Shown: positions 26,166 through 35,940, counted from the first letter of the stretch. The stretch: DNA of 52,661 bases from Lentisphaerae bacterium ADurb.BinA184 (GCA_002068325.1 MVZH01000004.1:1-52661), one strand, 5' to 3'. The notes: a model not told the origin generated them from the letters alone. Made by a program: numbers and translations.

Positions 26166-27029
26166 TCAGCGCGGACGACGCCGACGGAGGGAGGCGGCGG
26201 CGGCCAACGCGGCCAGTGTGGTTAGGCTGGCGGGTTCCGGAATCTGGCTGCCGTAGACGTAGAGTTCGGCCATGTAGGCCTGGGGGATGCCCATCCAGTC
26301 GGGGCCTGTGTTCCACGGCCGCAGCACGTCGAAGCGGACGCGCTGGACGCCGAGCACGGCGCTGGCCAGGTCGTACTCGTGGTAGCCCGCCGTACCGCCC
26401 CAGGGCATATCATCCACGCTGAGCACGTGCTGCCAGACGTCGCCGCTGTCCTCCAGGGAGACGTAGACTTCGATATCGCGTGGGGCACGGACGTCGCTGA
26501 TGGTTGACATGCCGACGGCCTCGACCTGGAACTTGGAGAGATCGGGCAGGGCGACAACGAACGTCGTGGGAACGGCCGGGTAGGGGCCGTAGGATCCGGT
26601 CGGCCAGTTGTCGGCATTCGCATAGAAGGCCATGCCCGGCCAGTTGCCGTCGGTGAAATCGTTGACCAGGGTGGGCTGCGAGGACGGCCCGCCGACGACC
26701 GGGTCCGTGACGGTCGCCGCCCCCCCCGCCCAAGTGGACTGCGCGACGGAGATGCGCGGGTTGACCTGCATCCCGGCGTTCGGACCGTAGAAGCGGGCGG
26801 TCTGCACGATCATGTCCTGCCAGCCGGTATAGCTTTCGACGTCCAGGCGGACATAATCGGCGTTGACGGCGGCGGCGAACGACCCGGAGTACCCGTCGGC
26901 GTTGCCCTTTCCGCTGAGGGTGATCAGCCCGGTCTGGTCGGTCCACGAGACGCCGTCGTTCGAGGTCTCGACGCGGAAACTGACCGCGTCGTAGAGCCCG
27001 CTCTGGTTGGCTGCCGTCGCCGGATTGAG
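26166..27029 (-). pseudogene. PEP-CTERM sorted protein, 5' end missing
   Basis: The C-terminus is a textbook exosortase signal: PEPASL, a hydrophobic helix (TTLAALAAAASL) and a basic tail RRRRPR. Upstream, the same frame encodes a beta-rich, discoidin-like ectodomain (AVSFRVETSNDGVSW, DADYVRLDVESY-like, RFYGPNAG). The frame runs back to a TGA at 27030-27032 with no start codon or signal peptide before ~26813, and the coding character stops there. The first in-frame ATG (26813) would leave 215 residues and cut into the ectodomain. The MITE-like element starts 50 bases beyond. I therefore call it a truncated gene. No exosortase gene is in the window. Confidence 0.7.
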
Positions 27030-27080
27030 TCAGGAACGCCGGCTTCGTTCACAGGTCCCATGCAACCGATCCAGAGTACT

Positions 27081-27297
27081 GAGGCGCTTGCAGAACCCAC
27101 CGCGGACGACAACTGCCTCGTGCGATGGAGGGCGGACCTCCGTGTCCGCCAGGTCATACGCGAAGACCCGGTCTGCCGCGGACGAACCCGGACGACACGG
27201 AGGTCGTCCCTCCAGCATGGCAGACAATGGCCCGACTCGGCGGTGAAGAGGGCTGGGCTCTGTCCCGGCCACGTGATGCAGGTTCTGCAAGCGCCTC
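27081..27297 (+). mobile_element. MITE-like palindromic element, copy 3 (best preserved)
   Basis: A 217-bp element with perfect 17-bp terminal inverted repeats: GAGGCGCTTGCAGAACC at 27081-27097 and its complement at 27281-27297. TACT flanks both ends (27077-27080 and 27298-27301), a likely 4-bp target duplication. Hairpin A is at 27131-27150 and hairpin B at 27190-27209. It has no gene of its own, so a transposase acting in trans would be required. It lies just upstream of the truncated PEP-CTERM gene. Confidence 0.8.
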
Positions 27298-27383
27298 TAC
27301 TATAACACGCTTGGGGAGTGAAAACCGTCAGGTTCCACTCGTCATGCGGGGGTCGGCTGGCGGATCGGGCACGCTGGGCTTGC

Positions 27384-27452
27384 GTGGAGGGCAGGCCGCC
27401 GTGTCCGCCGGGACGCACCGGAAAACTTGGTCTCCCGGTCACGATCCGGAGG
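27384..27452 (+). repeat. Partial, decayed copy of the MITE-like core
   Basis: The GGAGGGC-led core and CCGTGTCCGCC arm of hairpin A are recognisable at about 27386-27409, followed by a diverged stretch. Ends and hairpin B are missing. Apart from this and copy 3, the gap 27030-27667 contains only the promoter described next. Confidence 0.45.
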
Positions 27453-27522
27453 GGGGGGGGCGGCGGCCGTGCCTGCATTCGCCGCCACACTGGGCCGCCG
27501 ACCGCTTAAGGCGCGTTCCGGT

Positions 27523-27550
27523 TTGACGGCGGCGGATTCCCCGGTATGGT
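27523..27550 (+). promoter_or_regulatory. Sigma-70-like promoter of the ABC exporter gene
   Basis: TTGACG at 27523-27528 and TATGGT at 27545-27550 are 16 bases apart, about 118 bases upstream of the exporter start at 27668. An AGGAG ribosome site sits about 8 bases before that ATG. Confidence 0.45.
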
Positions 27551-27667
27551 GGGACGCCTAGGCGCGTGTGAAGGTTCTGGTCGTGTTTCACCGCGTCCCC
27601 TTTCTCGCGCGACCGTTCATCGGCGTATGACCCACGGCGGGGGTGGCCGAGGGCAGAGGAGTCAGAC

Positions 27668-29584
27668 ATGGCTGGCGGCGGCGGACCTGGCGGGTGGATG
27701 GGATTCAGCCGCAGCCTTGGCGGCATGGGGCGCGGCTTCGGGCTGCACAGGGAGCTCGAAGGTCGGGATGACGATCGCCCGCCGGCGCCGATCCCGCGCG
27801 GGCTGGTGCGGCGGGTCCTGCGGCTGTTCCATCCCTACCGCGGACAGGTCCTGCTGGTCTTGGCCTGCATCGCCGCCACCGCCGGCATCGGACTGATCCC
27901 GCCGATCCTGGTGCGCGGCATCATTGACCGTGCCATCCCCGGCCGCGACGTCGGGCGGCTCACGCTGCTGGTCGTCGGTCTGGTCGTCGTCCCGGTCGTC
28001 TCCGGGTTGATCGGGGTGTTGCAGAGCTACTGCCAGGTGATGGTCAGCCAGCGCGTCGTCTTCGACCTGCGCAACACGCTGTACCGTCACCTGCAACGGC
28101 TGTCGCTGCGGTTCTACACCACGACGCGGGCCGGGGAGATCCTGTCGCGTGTGAACAACGATGTCGGGGCCGTGCAGAGCGTGGCCATGGGCACGCTGGT
28201 CGGCGTCACCGGCAATGTCCTGACCATGGCGGGGACGATTGCCGTGTTGTTTGCCATGGAGTGGCGGCTGGCGCTGCTGGCCTGCGCGATCGTGCCGTCG
28301 TTCCTGCTTCCGACCCGCCGGGTCGGGCGCATCCGGCATCGCCTGTCGCGCGAGACGCAGGAGAAGCAGTCCGAGTTGCTGGCGCTGATGCAGGAGGTGC
28401 TCAACATCGGGGGGTTCATCCTGATGCGGCTGTTCGGCCAGGCGGATTTCGAGGCGGAGCGTTTCGGCGATCGCAACCGCGAGGTGATGAAGCTGCACAT
28501 TCGCCAGGCGATGGCCGGGCGCTGGCTGTTCATGGTGTTGAGTGTATGTGCGGCGGCCGGCCCGGCGTTGATCTACTGGTACGGCGGCCGCCTGGTCATG
28601 CGGGGCACCGGGCAGCCGCCCGGGCTGACGGTGGGGACGGTGATTGCCTTCGTCGCCTACCTCTCCAACCTCTACCGGCCGGCGGCGCAGCTGGCGAATC
28701 TGTATGTGGATGTACAGGGGGCGCTGGGCGTCTTTGTGCGGGTCTACGAATACCTCGACATGGTGCCCGAGGTGCAGGACCGCCCCGGCGCCGCCGCGCT
28801 GCCCCCGGTGCGTGGCCACATCCGCTTCGAGGGCGTGACGTTCGCCTACCGCCCCGACCAGAGCCCGGCCCTCGACGACGTCTCGTTCGAGATCCAGCCC
28901 GGACAGCTCGTCGCCCTCGTCGGCCCCAGCGGCGCCGGCAAGTCCACCCTGACGTATCTGGTGCCGCGCTTCTACGACCCGCAGGCCGGGCGCATCACCC
29001 TCGACGGCCACGACCTGCGCGACGTCACGCAATACTCCCTGGCCGCGCAGATCGGCATGGTCACCCAGGAGACTTTCCTCTTCCACGCCAGCGTGCGCGA
29101 GAACCTGCTCTACGCCAGGCCGGACGCCACGGAGGCTGACTGCGTCGCCGCGGCGCGGGCCGCCCACATCCACGACTTTGTCTCCGCCCTGCCCGACGGG
29201 TACGAGACGCTGATCGGGGAGCGCGGCCTCAAACTGTCCGGCGGCGAACGCCAGCGTCTCTCATTGGCCCGCACCATCCTGAAGGATCCGCGCATCCTCA
29301 TCCTGGATGAAGCCACCAGCTCGCTGGACTCCGAGTCCGAGGCCGCGATCCAGGCGGCGCTCGAACCGCTCATGCGCGGCCGTACCACTCTTGTGATCGC
29401 CCACCGTCTCTCGACCATCCTGGCCGCCGACCTCATCCTGGTCCTCGACCACGGCCGCCTCGTCGAGCGCGGCACCCATGCCGAACTGCTGGCGCGCGGG
29501 GGGTTGTACGCGCGGCTCTACGAGACGCAGTTCCGGCCGCGGGGCATGACTGACGGGGGGGCGGCGGCGAAGGGCGGCGTCTGA
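27668..29584 (+). CDS. ABC exporter, MsbA-like half transporter
   Basis: A 638-residue protein with an N-terminal membrane domain and C-terminal ATPase in one chain, working as a homodimer. About six helices lie between residues ~50 and 350, with RVVFDLRNTLYRHLQRLSLRF (in pieces) as the first coupling region. The ATPase has Walker A GPSGAGKST, the Q-loop in GMVTQETFLF, signature LSGGERQRLS, Walker B ILILDEATSSLD, and the H-loop AHRLST. Such exporters carry lipids, drugs or peptides outward. The first ~45 residues are Gly-rich and extra. It stands alone, converging with the 1318-aa gene, so the substrate is unknown. Confidence 0.92.
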   Translation: MAGGGGPGGWMGFSRSLGGMGRGFGLHRELEGRDDDRPPAPIPRGLVRRVLRLFHPYRGQVLLVLACIAATAGIGLIPPILVRGIIDRAIPGRDVGRLTLLVVGLVVVPVVSGLIGVLQSYCQVMVSQRVVFDLRNTLYRHLQRLSLRFYTTTRAGEILSRVNNDVGAVQSVAMGTLVGVTGNVLTMAGTIAVLFAMEWRLALLACAIVPSFLLPTRRVGRIRHRLSRETQEKQSELLALMQEVLNIGGFILMRLFGQADFEAERFGDRNREVMKLHIRQAMAGRWLFMVLSVCAAAGPALIYWYGGRLVMRGTGQPPGLTVGTVIAFVAYLSNLYRPAAQLANLYVDVQGALGVFVRVYEYLDMVPEVQDRPGAAALPPVRGHIRFEGVTFAYRPDQSPALDDVSFEIQPGQLVALVGPSGAGKSTLTYLVPRFYDPQAGRITLDGHDLRDVTQYSLAAQIGMVTQETFLFHASVRENLLYARPDATEADCVAAARAAHIHDFVSALPDGYETLIGERGLKLSGGERQRLSLARTILKDPRILILDEATSSLDSESEAAIQAALEPLMRGRTTLVIAHRLSTILAADLILVLDHGRLVERGTHAELLARGGLYARLYETQFRPRGMTDGGAAAKGGV

Positions 29585-29701
29585 CGCGGCCGCGCCGCAG
29601 GGGAGGGGGGAGGTGTGTTCACCCGACTGCGCATGCGGGCCGGCTTCCCGGCGGCCGGGCCCGGCCCGTGCCCCCAACGCCACCGCGGCGGGGACACAAC
29701 C

Positions 29702-32700
29702 TCACTTCGGCAACTTGGCCATCGCGGCCTGATAGCGCTCGACCAGCCCCGGCATCACGTCGCCCGGCTGTTGACCGTACAGCGGCACGATGTAGGCCTG
29801 CCTGCCGTCCACCTCCACCATCGGCATCTCGCCGTCATACGCGCGGCCGTTGACGACGACCGTCGGCCGGCCGGCGGCGCCGAAGACCAGTAGGGCGCGC
29901 GCCTTGTCGTCGAACTTCTGGCTCTCGCTGAGGGTGTCGTGGAGATAGCGCGGCGCGAACAGCTCGATGCGGTTCTGCCGGGTGTCCGCCACCAGCTGCA
30001 GGAAGGCGAGGCGGCCGTCGGCGGCCACTTCGAGGCCCTCGGGCGTCTCGGCGCGGAAGGCGACTCCCTGCGGCCACTGCCGCTGGAAGGCCCAGGCGCC
30101 GACGCTCGGTTTCGTCAGCAGGTAGTGTTCGCCCTTTTCGTAGTGCAGCCGCGCGACGCTGCCGGCGTCGGCGGCGAACGCCTTGTCCGCCTCGGCGCGC
30201 GCCGCTGCGAGCGACGCCGCCGTGACCTTGCCCGGGTCGGCGCCGGGCACGAGCGGGATCAGCCAGACGTCGCGGCCGTCCACCTTCACGCCGGCCGGCG
30301 CCGGCGTCGGCGCGGCGCCGTTGAGTGTGACAGTCGGGGGCTGGGCGGGGCCGGTGACGAGGATGAACGAGGCCAGGCCGTCGGCCGGCTGGCCCGGGTG
30401 CGAACCGCACGCGATATCAATCGTCCCGGTCTTGGGCTTGACTGTGACGAAGGCCAGTCCGAGCCGTCCATCCGCCTCGATGGTCGGGCCGCCCTGGATT
30501 TCTAGGCGGAACCACGTCGGGTCGGGCAGCGGGTTGGCGGCCAGGACCGTGCCGCTTTCCGGCTCGGCGACGAGGTAGCCCATCTGGTTGGTTTCGAGGG
30601 TGAGGCGGGCGTTGCCTTTCTCGATGGTTCCCTTGCGGCCGAGGACGCTGATCGGGGTGTCGCGTTCCAGCCCCGCGGCCAGGTAGGGCCACTGGCCGTT
30701 GACGCGGCGGTAGGGGATCGCCGTCGAGGGGGGCTGGTGGTCGTCGCTGTCCGCGCCCTTGGGCATGAAGCCCATCTCCATCCGGTCGTCGCCGCTCTGG
30801 CAGGCGACGGCCAGCAGCCCGGCTTCGGGGTCGTAGCGCTGGGTGATCCGCACCGCGTCCAGATGCTTCTGGAAGGCGGCCAGGTCCTTGTACTCGGTGA
30901 CGTCGGCCAGTTCGACGACGAAGCCGCCGGTCGCCTCGTCGAGCGCGGCCGGGCGGGCCGCCGGGTCGAGTCTCTGATCGCCGCGGTAGAAGTAGTTTTC
31001 GATGAGCAGCGACTCGCGCATCCACTCGCCGCTCTGGGGGCTGAGGGGGTCGCCGCCCTCCTTGAGGATCACCTCGGCGTCCCGCCCCAGGTCTGTCGTC
31101 TCGAGCGGGATCACGCCCACGAAGGCGACGCCGTCATGGATGACGATCCGTGAGCCGGCCTTGCAGGCGTGGGGGAGGGCGGTGACCTCCTGTCCGTCCA
31201 CGTAGACCGTCCACGGCGGCTTCTCGTCGAGGACGAACAGGCAGAGCGCGGTCTGGAGGCTCTTGATCTCCGCCTGGGCGGGGTTGAAATGCGAACCTCG
31301 CAGCCCCTCGTTCGGGCTGGACAGCACGATCATCTTGTTGCGGTGCTGGAGCGTGGCCATCGAACCGCCCATGTTGCCGAGCGTACCCCCCTTCATGGTG
31401 TCAATGAAGTTGACGCGGTTGTAGCCGAAGCGGATGAGGAGCTGGCCCAGGTCGGCGGCGCTGACGATGGGGTCGGGCGTGCGTTTCCACAGCCCCTGCA
31501 GGTTGATCGTCGGCGAGGCGGCGAAGTCGTAGCTGGTGAGGCCGTAGTGTGTGCCGAGGTAACTCCTCTTCCACTTGGGGGCCGCCAGGTGTGCGCCCCA
31601 CTGGCGGAACGTGCTTGTCACCTCGAACGGCAGCCGCTTGCCCTCGAACGCCTCGCTCATCCACTCCGGCGCCCACGGGCTGTGGACCGCCTGCATGGCG
31701 ACGCGGCGCGGCGACAGGTCGTGCCCGAGGATGGGCGGTTTGTTGACGGCCTTGGCGCGCATCTCCTGGGCGCGGCCGGCGATCTTGTCCAAGTCGGTGA
31801 GGGCGCCGGCGCGGGTCATGACGTGGGCGATGTGCTGCACGCCCTCCTGCACCTGGGTGGCGTAGAACGGGGTGGTGCGGCCGGCCGGGCTGACGTAGCG
31901 CTTCAGGCCCGGATGGTAGCAGGTGGCCAGCTCCTCCATCGTCTTCCAGAGCGTGCTGCGGCCCATGAGCCGGTCGAAGGCCGTGGGCGCGTAGTCGGCG
32001 AAAGTCTTCTGGTCGGTCATGGTGATGGCCAGGTAGTAGTGGTCGATGGACTCCTGCGTCGTGCCGTCGTACCAGGCCCACAGGCGTAGCGGGAACATCT
32101 CCAGCCCGTAGCGGCCGTCGGCGATGGCCCGCTCGGCGCCGATGAACTGCCCGCCCAGCAGGGCGCCGATGGCGGCGGTGTGGTTGAAGTTCATGGTGCT
32201 CATGAAGCGGCAGTAGCTCTCGCGGTAGAAGCTCTTGTCGCCCTTCCAGTCGCCGGTGCGGTCGACGTAGTCGCTGCCGACCGCTCGCCACGGCGTGTAG
32301 ATCTGGTGGTACTGGTTGTGGACGCAGTCCCAGGTCTCGCGCTGCGGCATCAGCCAGGAGTCCCAGTACAGCTTCAGGTGGTCGAGGAGCGGTGCCGGAA
32401 AGGCCTGGGCAAAATCGTGGACGAGCGAGAGTTGGTCGGCCGCCTGGAATCCGTGCCAGGTGCGGGGCGGGGTGCGGAGAATCTCGTCCACCCACTTGAG
32501 GTACGTGCGCTCCTCGTCGGGGAAGGCGTTGGCCTCGCCGCCGAGGGCGTAGAGTTCCTGGGCGCGGGCCCACTGCCAGTCCGGCATCCAGTCGGGCCGG
32601 CGGAAGGCATACGTCTCGCGCAGCTTGGCGAAGGCGGGGGCGTCGGGGAGGACGGCCGTGGGCTGCCACACGCCGCCCGCGGCGGGATCGGCCGGCGGCG

Positions 32701-33658
32701 GCAGGGCGAGTTCCGGGCGGGCGTCGGTGCCCGCGCCAAAGGTCACCACCAGCCGCGGCGCGTTGACGAGGATGGCGCGGCCGCCGGTCATCGCCGCCCA
32801 TTCGTAGCCGGGCGTGGCGAAGTGCATGTCGTAGTACTCGACCTTGCGCACGAGGAATCCGCCGTCCTCCAGCCCGCGGAGGCGGTCGGCCAGGGTGGCG
32901 CCGTAGGCCGGATCGGTCAGGGCGGCGGTTACGTCAATGGGGTCGGAACGTTGCCCCGAGACCTCGGCCGGCCCGAACGCCTTGGGGAAGCGGTCGTGGG
33001 TCTCATCCTGGGCGCCGTACTTGCTCCAGCTCGCCTTGCCGTTGACGGCGCCGTTGTAGGTCGGCCCGGTGGCGGGGTCGGCCTTCCAGGCGCGGCGCAG
33101 CCGCCAGGCGGTGGCGTGCCAGCGCGGCTCGATCTTGTCCCAGAGGTCGCCGACGAATGACGACGGGGCCTCGTAGCCCGGGGTCAGCCGTTCAGTGGTG
33201 CGGAAAGGCAGGACGAGTTCGACCTTTGCGATGCTCCGGCCCTGGTTGAGGCGGCCGGCGATGGCCTCGGCGCAGCCGGGGAAACGCACCAGCAGGGAAC
33301 GGTGCACGGCGTCGAAGGCGATGGCGCCGGGGGTGGGATCCCGGGGCTTGACCTTGTAGTTGGGGTCGGCGACCTCCATCCAGTGGTTGTAGCCGGTGTG
33401 CCAGTCAAGGTCGCGGGCCCAGATGGCGGCCGTGCCCTTGAGCAGGCTGCCGCGTTCCAGTTCCTGGGTGGCGCCGTCCGCGGCCAGCACGACGGGCCGG
33501 TCCCAGAACGGGCGCATCCCCGAGATCCCCGCCAGTTCCGGCCGGTCCAAGGTGAGCACATCGGCGTCCTGGCCCCGCGCCGGTGTGGCCACGGCCACGG
33601 CGGCGACGGCAGACAACACCATGGCGGTACGCAGTGCGAGTCCCTTCAGGTTCGGCAT
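29702..33658 (-). CDS. Very large exported protein of unknown function
   Basis: A 1318-residue protein with a clear signal peptide (LKGLALRTAMVLSAVAAVAVATPARGQ); the ATG at 33658 has GGAG 7 bases upstream. I do not recognise a named family with confidence. Residues ~330-800 are rich in Trp, Tyr and His in helical-looking segments (WMPDWQWARAQELY, WDCVHNQYHQIYTPW, NFNHTAAIGALLGGQF, LRLWAWYDGTTQ), a pattern seen in alpha/alpha-toroid polysaccharide lyases and glycosidases. The N-terminal ~300 and C-terminal ~450 residues look like beta-sandwich modules (TLETNQMGYL, WFRLEIQGGPTIEADG). An extracytoplasmic glycan-active role is an inference. Confidence 0.6.
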   Translation of the reverse strand: MPNLKGLALRTAMVLSAVAAVAVATPARGQDADVLTLDRPELAGISGMRPFWDRPVVLAADGATQELERGSLLKGTAAIWARDLDWHTGYNHWMEVADPNYKVKPRDPTPGAIAFDAVHRSLLVRFPGCAEAIAGRLNQGRSIAKVELVLPFRTTERLTPGYEAPSSFVGDLWDKIEPRWHATAWRLRRAWKADPATGPTYNGAVNGKASWSKYGAQDETHDRFPKAFGPAEVSGQRSDPIDVTAALTDPAYGATLADRLRGLEDGGFLVRKVEYYDMHFATPGYEWAAMTGGRAILVNAPRLVVTFGAGTDARPELALPPPADPAAGGVWQPTAVLPDAPAFAKLRETYAFRRPDWMPDWQWARAQELYALGGEANAFPDEERTYLKWVDEILRTPPRTWHGFQAADQLSLVHDFAQAFPAPLLDHLKLYWDSWLMPQRETWDCVHNQYHQIYTPWRAVGSDYVDRTGDWKGDKSFYRESYCRFMSTMNFNHTAAIGALLGGQFIGAERAIADGRYGLEMFPLRLWAWYDGTTQESIDHYYLAITMTDQKTFADYAPTAFDRLMGRSTLWKTMEELATCYHPGLKRYVSPAGRTTPFYATQVQEGVQHIAHVMTRAGALTDLDKIAGRAQEMRAKAVNKPPILGHDLSPRRVAMQAVHSPWAPEWMSEAFEGKRLPFEVTSTFRQWGAHLAAPKWKRSYLGTHYGLTSYDFAASPTINLQGLWKRTPDPIVSAADLGQLLIRFGYNRVNFIDTMKGGTLGNMGGSMATLQHRNKMIVLSSPNEGLRGSHFNPAQAEIKSLQTALCLFVLDEKPPWTVYVDGQEVTALPHACKAGSRIVIHDGVAFVGVIPLETTDLGRDAEVILKEGGDPLSPQSGEWMRESLLIENYFYRGDQRLDPAARPAALDEATGGFVVELADVTEYKDLAAFQKHLDAVRITQRYDPEAGLLAVACQSGDDRMEMGFMPKGADSDDHQPPSTAIPYRRVNGQWPYLAAGLERDTPISVLGRKGTIEKGNARLTLETNQMGYLVAEPESGTVLAANPLPDPTWFRLEIQGGPTIEADGRLGLAFVTVKPKTGTIDIACGSHPGQPADGLASFILVTGPAQPPTVTLNGAAPTPAPAGVKVDGRDVWLIPLVPGADPGKVTAASLAAARAEADKAFAADAGSVARLHYEKGEHYLLTKPSVGAWAFQRQWPQGVAFRAETPEGLEVAADGRLAFLQLVADTRQNRIELFAPRYLHDTLSESQKFDDKARALLVFGAAGRPTVVVNGRAYDGEMPMVEVDGRQAYIVPLYGQQPGDVMPGLVERYQAAMAKLPK

Positions 33659-33834
33659 GTCGGTCTCCAGAGGTCGTGGCGACGGCGGGTTTTGCGGGCC
33701 TGGCCCCGTTGTGGACGCGGGAACCGTTCGCGGCCATTCCCGGCCGAGGGCAACCCGCCTCATCCATCCGGCCGTAGTATCGCGTGCCGCGCGGGCCCTG
33801 TCAAGACCCGGCTCTGCCGCCCCCGGCGGACAGG

Positions 33835-34767
33835 CTACTCGCAGGCCGGCGGTTCGAGGCGGCCGACGCAGTCGGCGACCGTGCGGAAGCCCTGGCGGTC
33901 CAGCCAGGCGTCGAGGCCTTCGATGATCCGCACGAGGCAGGACGGATCGTGGAAGATGGCGGTGCCGACGGCGACCGCGTCGGCGCCCGCCAGCAGGAAC
34001 TCGGCGGCGTCCTCCCAAGTGGCGATGCCCCCCATCCCGATGATCGGCACCTCGACGGCGCGGGCCACTTGGTAGACCATGCGCACGGCCATCGGCTTGA
34101 TCGCCGGGCCGCTGAGGCCGCCAGTGACGTTGGCCAGCCGCGGCCGCCGCGTCTCAACATCAATCGCCATCGCCGGCATCGTGTTGATCAACGACACGAT
34201 GTCCGAGCCGGCGCCGACCACACACTTTGCGAACTCCGCAATGTCGGTGACGTTGGGGCTGAGCTTGGTGATCAGCGGCAGCGTGGTCGCCTGCCGAACC
34301 GCGCTCACCACCCGGTGCGCCATCTTCAGGTCGGTGCCGAAGGCGATGCCGCCGGACTTGATGTTGGGGCAGGAGATGTTGATCTCCAGGGCGGCAATGC
34401 CCTCGCGCTCGGCGTCCAGGCGGCGGGCGACCTCGACGTAGTCGTCCAGCGAGGTGCCCCAGATGTTGACGAAGACCGGGGTGCCGACGCGGCGCAGGGC
34501 GGGCAGGTACTCGGGGGCGTGCAGAAACTTTTCGACGCCGGGGTTCTGCAGGCCGATGGCGTTGAGCATGCCGCCGAAGACCTCGGCGGTGCGCGGGGTT
34601 GGGTTGCCCGGCACCGGCCGGGGCGAGACGCCCTTCACCGTGATGGCGCCGAGGCGGTTCAGCGGCACCAGGTCGGCGTACTCCTGGCCATATCCAAAGG
34701 TGCCCGATGCGGTGACGACCGGGTTGCGCAGACGGATGCCGCCCAGATTGACGCTCAAGTCAGCCAT
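33835..34767 (-). CDS. pyrD: Dihydroorotate dehydrogenase, class 1B type
   Basis: A 310-residue FMN enzyme that oxidises dihydroorotate to orotate in pyrimidine synthesis. The start MADLSVNLGGIRLRNPVV, the segment GTFGYGQEY, the catalytic-loop motif INISCPN with the class-1 Cys, KLSPNVTDI for FMN binding and GMGGIATWEDAAEFLLAGADAVAVGTA (in pieces) for the phosphate site are all present. The length and the Cys base fit class 1. Class 1B enzymes need a PyrK electron-transfer partner; none is adjacent, and the NfnA-like protein at 45.4 kb is a relative but sits with its own partner. The ATG at 34767 starts the conserved fold. Confidence 0.92.
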   Translation of the reverse strand: MADLSVNLGGIRLRNPVVTASGTFGYGQEYADLVPLNRLGAITVKGVSPRPVPGNPTPRTAEVFGGMLNAIGLQNPGVEKFLHAPEYLPALRRVGTPVFVNIWGTSLDDYVEVARRLDAEREGIAALEINISCPNIKSGGIAFGTDLKMAHRVVSAVRQATTLPLITKLSPNVTDIAEFAKCVVGAGSDIVSLINTMPAMAIDVETRRPRLANVTGGLSGPAIKPMAVRMVYQVARAVEVPIIGMGGIATWEDAAEFLLAGADAVAVGTAIFHDPSCLVRIIEGLDAWLDRQGFRTVADCVGRLEPPACE

Positions 34768-34774
34768 GTGAAGC

Positions 34775-34880
34775 CATCGCAAATCGCAGATAGCAGATAG
34801 CAGATAGGCGAAGACTAAGATAGCAGATGGGCTAAGATTGAGACAGCAGAGAGGCGAAGATGAAGATAGCAGATGGACGA
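34775..34880 (+). repeat. Short AT-rich repeats built on AGATAGCAG
   Basis: AGATAGCAG-type words recur at irregular intervals (first three at about 34790-34806, then near 34820 and 34865). The reverse complement, CTGCTATCT or CTGCTATTT, makes up the AT-rich blocks at 36610-36650, 36821-36858 and 37015-37050. These low-complexity tracts contrast with the GC-rich surroundings. The rest of 34881-35028 shows nothing. Confidence 0.55.
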
Positions 34881-35028
34881 CAAAAAAGACAGCCGGCAGC
34901 TGAAGAAAGCAGAATGGCCAGGAAGAAGATGGCAAGGCGGGTGGAGCAGTAGACGGCGTTCAGAGCATGAAGGAGACGGCGCGCAGAAGATGATGAAGAC
35001 GGCTGGCAGAATGGAGCGTGCCCGCGCG

Positions 35029-35940
35029 TCACCGGCGGCGCTTCAGTCTCTCCCGTGCCTCATCGAGGACCTGGCGTTCGCGGGCGCTCAGGCTGCCCAC
35101 GCCGTGGCGGCCGATCTTGTCGAGGATGTCATCCACCTGGCCCATCACTTCATCGTCGGCCTGCTCGTGGGGCTTGGCCTCGGCGGAACGCGTGTCCTCC
35201 CGGGGTCTGAAGGCCCGTGAGCCGCCGAACCATCGGCGCGGGGAGAGGTGCGAGGCGCTGCCCCAGTTCGAACGGAACAGCAGCCGCATGTAGAAGTAGC
35301 CGCCAAGCATGCCGCCCAGGTGGGCGAGGTGGGCGATGCTCGACCGCTCGTTGAGCAGCGAGACCACCTCGATGATGCCGAACACGAACGCCAGCGTTTT
35401 CAGCCGCATCGGGATCGGCGGGATCAGCATCATGTAAAGCCGGTTGGGGAACATGATCGCCGACGACATCATGATGCCGAAGACCGCGCCGCTGGCGCCG
35501 ATGACGCTGGGGTAGACCGCAACCCCGTGCACATAGCCCGCGGGCCGTGAGTTGAGCAACAGCCACGTGCCGGCCCCGACCAGGCCGCTGATCAGGTAGG
35601 CATTGAGCAGCCGCCGCCCGCCGATCCGCTCCTCGAGCGGCTGCCCGAAGATGTACAGGCTCCACATGTTGAAGAGAAGATGGAAGAAGCCGCCGTGGGC
35701 GAACATGTGCGTGCCCAGGCGCCAGAGCTGACCTTGGCGGAGCGTGTCCCAGTCAAGGGCGATCCTGCTGGTGAACCCGCCTTCCAGCCCGCCTGCGAAC
35801 CTGGAATGGTCCAGCAGGAGCTGCAGGATGAAGACGGCGCCGTTCAAGTAGATAAGGTACTTGAGCACCGACCCCTGCTGCTGCCGCGGCAGCGGCGGCG
35901 GGCGGTAACCAGAGCGGGTGTAGTCGCGATCCGACAGCAT
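35029..35940 (-). CDS. Rhomboid-family intramembrane serine protease
   Basis: A 303-residue membrane protein with about six transmembrane segments between residues ~27 and 215. The catalytic serine lies in GASGAVFG, the catalytic histidine in IAHLAHLGGMLGG, and the L1-loop/helix-2 motif HLLFNMWSLYIFG, preceded by a His, is typical. It would cleave transmembrane segments within the bilayer. A cytoplasmic C-terminal tail of ~75 residues ends in a short helical module (DILDKIGRHGVGSLSARER in parts) that often follows bacterial rhomboids. The ATG at 35940 is preferred; the upstream frame extension lacks coding character. Confidence 0.9.
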   Translation of the reverse strand: MLSDRDYTRSGYRPPPLPRQQQGSVLKYLIYLNGAVFILQLLLDHSRFAGGLEGGFTSRIALDWDTLRQGQLWRLGTHMFAHGGFFHLLFNMWSLYIFGQPLEERIGGRRLLNAYLISGLVGAGTWLLLNSRPAGYVHGVAVYPSVIGASGAVFGIMMSSAIMFPNRLYMMLIPPIPMRLKTLAFVFGIIEVVSLLNERSSIAHLAHLGGMLGGYFYMRLLFRSNWGSASHLSPRRWFGGSRAFRPREDTRSAEAKPHEQADDEVMGQVDDILDKIGRHGVGSLSARERQVLDEARERLKRRR

